64,000 bases of DNA, taken from the NCBI RefSeq assembly GCF_003097315.1, contig NZ_QDDL01000004.1, forward strand, positions 186,001 through 250,000, written 5' to 3'. Origin of the DNA: Pelagibaculum spongiae. GTDB lineage: Bacteria; Pseudomonadota; Gammaproteobacteria; Enterobacterales; Pelagibaculaceae. The position numbers and the translations under genes were made by a program. Under the pieces are notes generated by a model that saw only the letters and a program-made list of their open reading frames with translations, was not told where the DNA came from and made no database searches. Position 1 is the stretch's first letter. Every line of letters begins with the position of its first letter. This document shows, piece by piece, positions 63,201 through 64,000 of this stretch.

Positions 63201-64000
63201 AGATGCTTTTGAGCATCAGCAAGTACCAGTTGAAATGGTTTTAGAAAAACTCAGCTTGCCACGCTCAACTCGTCATATGCCGCTGGCGCAGGTTTCATTC
63301 AGCTTACAAAATATCGATGATGGTGAATTTTCAGAACTGCCATCTAATGAAGATCAACAATCTTCAGCAGAGCAAACAAATGAATCGGCGCTTTCAATTA
63401 GCCCGTTAAAATCCCAGCAAACCACCGCACGACAAGAAATGACTTTATTTGCCAACGAAGGTAAGTCGGGTCTGGAATTATCGCTGGAATATAGCACCGA
63501 CATTTATAATGCCGAACGCATGGAAGTATTGCTGAGCCATTTTCAAGCAGTGCTTCATCAAATACTCGAAAATTCCCAGCAATCAGTTTTACAAATTCCG
63601 CTGGAATCAACCACCGAGTTAGCGATTGGTTTACAGATTAATCAGCCAGTTGCCAAGGTATTGCCGGTAACACCGATGCAGCGAGATTTGGCAATGGCCA
63701 GTTTAGCTGAACCGACGACTCTGCAAAATTCACTTGGCTATGCAATTCATATTCATGGCAAGTTAGATCCAAAGAAATGGCAAAAATCGCTAGAGCAAAT
63801 TCAACAGCAATTTCCGCTACTTTCCACTCGTTTCAGTCAAGGCAAGCAAGCATGGCATGAGCCGGTTTATCAGTGGCTGCCATTACAAAAAGAACTCGAT
63901 TTTCAATTGATCAAGCTCACTGCTTCGCAATCAGTCGAGCAAATGATTCAACAATTGGTCCAGCAACAAACCTTTGATATTGAAAATGGCACTTTATGTA
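60220..64000 (+). CDS. NRPS protein 6, N-terminal part: dock-A-T-C-C*... (3' truncated by window)
   Basis: The frame is open from ATG 60220, which overlaps the gene 5 stop by one base, to the window end: 1260 codons without a stop. A TubC-like docking domain (about residues 1-55) is followed directly by an A domain with no C domain before it (TSGSTGAPKG from 213, YGPTEATVD at 355), code DAKDLGVVDK, an exact match to a described Glu code. Carrier Ser612 lies in LGGHSLLAAQ. Next come a C domain (HHIASDGWS at 801) and the start of a C* domain (LPVTPMQRDLAM from about residue 1147), cut by the window edge. The missing C domain is the one at the end of protein 5, so the two proteins must dock to complete the Glu module. 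The A domain that follows the C* is predicted, from the pattern, to be X-type. Confidence 0.93.
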   Translation, partial: MHPTPFGLIKQLQALGAELKLADGKLKLQAPKGVVTPQIAEQIKSAKQPLIDWLSTWQTGYLPQLIELQASWNPDNSAIYSSGASYSYRQLIDKSANLAGYLQQRGLKAGDRVAVLLDRNIDLPLVLYSIWRAGAVWLPLDSQWPLARQKAVLQDAKPAFLISHSELANNLDTSKSPEYSDFQLCLIDQLPQQNHPFQPVLLNSTMAAYLIYTSGSTGAPKGVQINHGAITHLFKALHGTVYSGRDLTAKKIAVNASVAFDASMKQLIQLAAGATIAPIDELTRLNPEALAGWLNINGVYGLDLTPSLARQLLPELKQLPADSRPNIMLIGGEAIDLQLWQQLARLEAVTSFNVYGPTEATVDTTSVEITENNQPCLGSPLPGYQVQILDDLQRPVMSGAAGELAISGVGLADGYINQPQLTAEKFIHLNHPTDGSTRWYLTGDKARFNHLDLLEYLGRFDDQIKLRGYRIELGEIEAALLSNPQIQHAAVLLKQRKASQTSDEKHDYLVGYYSLNAGQILDKEQCRKQLTIALPAYMLPQQLIELEVMPLTVNGKVDRKSLPEPEQLERKGDFPQSELQIAIAGTWKELLNLTSDEPIFLQDDFFALGGHSLLAAQLIARINRQHQINLPLRVIFESPQLEAFTQQISIQASQPKLPKIIKKVFIETDIIPLSFQQERLWFLSRLNPESAAFNMPLAMLIRGKVNSVALNRALQMLVNRHSILRSRFVANNGEGGQQIDAVPAQILHFEQRFDLADKPQEQVRLADLEALRSFDLESQHPIRARLIEVSDHQNLLLISLHHIASDGWSNRILLQQLIAFYQKASLDLLQKNSTNSLLIENSDSQLCYADYAQWQRENFGPQQLEKSLQYWQQRLSDAPSLLQLATDRPRPEVSSGAGALVNRKLDAKLLQQLNQFARQKQMTLFMLLLSAWQMLLMRHSGQDDLSVGVPVAGRSQSELEDLVGFFVNAVVMRATVNGNQSIDQFLEKNRADVLDAFEHQQVPVEMVLEKLSLPRSTRHMPLAQVSFSLQNIDDGEFSELPSNEDQQSSAEQTNESALSISPLKSQQTTARQEMTLFANEGKSGLELSLEYSTDIYNAERMEVLLSHFQAVLHQILENSQQSVLQIPLESTTELAIGLQINQPVAKVLPVTPMQRDLAMASLAEPTTLQNSLGYAIHIHGKLDPKKWQKSLEQIQQQFPLLSTRFSQGKQAWHEPVYQWLPLQKELDFQLIKLTASQSVEQMIQQLVQQQTFDIENGTLC
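63658..64000 (+). other. C* domain 7, N-terminal part (protein 6, window edge)
   Basis: The sequence VLPVTPMQRDLAMASL and the following LQNSLGYAIHIHG segment match the start of C* domains 4-6. It lies directly after a canonical C domain. The HHxxxDG motif is beyond the window. Confidence 0.65.

Overview
The window reads as a chromosomal segment of a gammaproteobacterium. Its first 4.3 kb carries the conserved order comEC - exbB - exbD - lpxK - ycaR (Trm112-like) - kdsB, on the plus strand, with overlapping start and stop codons. This is the order I know from Pseudomonas-type genomes. The species cannot be named from the sequence alone.

Region 1 (1-4297) is housekeeping: DNA uptake (comEC, 5' end outside the window), an ExbB/ExbD proton-motor pair, and lipid A/Kdo synthesis (lpxK, kdsB). 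Region 2 (4298-6658) is an accessory junction. It holds a REP-associated tyrosine transposase (HUH/Y1 family), REP-like hairpins on both sides of it, a three-unit tandem array of about 0.3 kb units whose first unit begins inside the transposase 3' end, and a 300-base AT-rich leader.

Region 3 (6659-64000, open at the right edge) is one giant non-ribosomal peptide synthetase (NRPS) operon of six genes, all plus strand and overlapping or separated by at most 79 bases. The proteins are 1166, 2262, 4070, 3475 and 6845 residues, plus a sixth gene cut by the window end. I count 15 carrier domains with an intact serine and 13 intact adenylation (A) domains. One A domain is degenerate and one module has none. 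Reading A-domain specificity residues by hand against GrsA numbering gives, if the line is collinear: Thr-like, Val-like, Thr, Thr, (degenerate A), X, Y, Glu, Y, X, Glu, X, (no A), X, Glu, then more. X is the code DLKN[V/W]G[S/T]D[V/I] and Y is DPRH[V/C]GGQL; I assign no amino acid to either.

The most unusual trait is a recurring second, divergent condensation-superfamily domain (called C* here). It sits directly after the normal C domain and before the A domain, giving C-C*-A-T modules. It occurs seven times (one cut by the window edge), and each C* with a visible A domain precedes an X-type or Thr-type A domain. The first gene starts with C* alone. From gene 5 on, C*-containing modules alternate with short C-A-T Glu modules, and both modules lacking a working A domain fall between two C* modules. 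A C*-A-T block of 3.1 kb is present twice in gene 5, almost identical.

Proteins 2, 4, 5 and 6 start with a TubC-like docking domain, and their presumed upstream partners end in short acidic tails finishing in Leu or Phe; the 2-to-3 junction differs. No thioesterase, epimerization domain, MbtH-like protein, tailoring enzyme, regulator or exporter is visible, so the end of the pathway lies to the right of the window.
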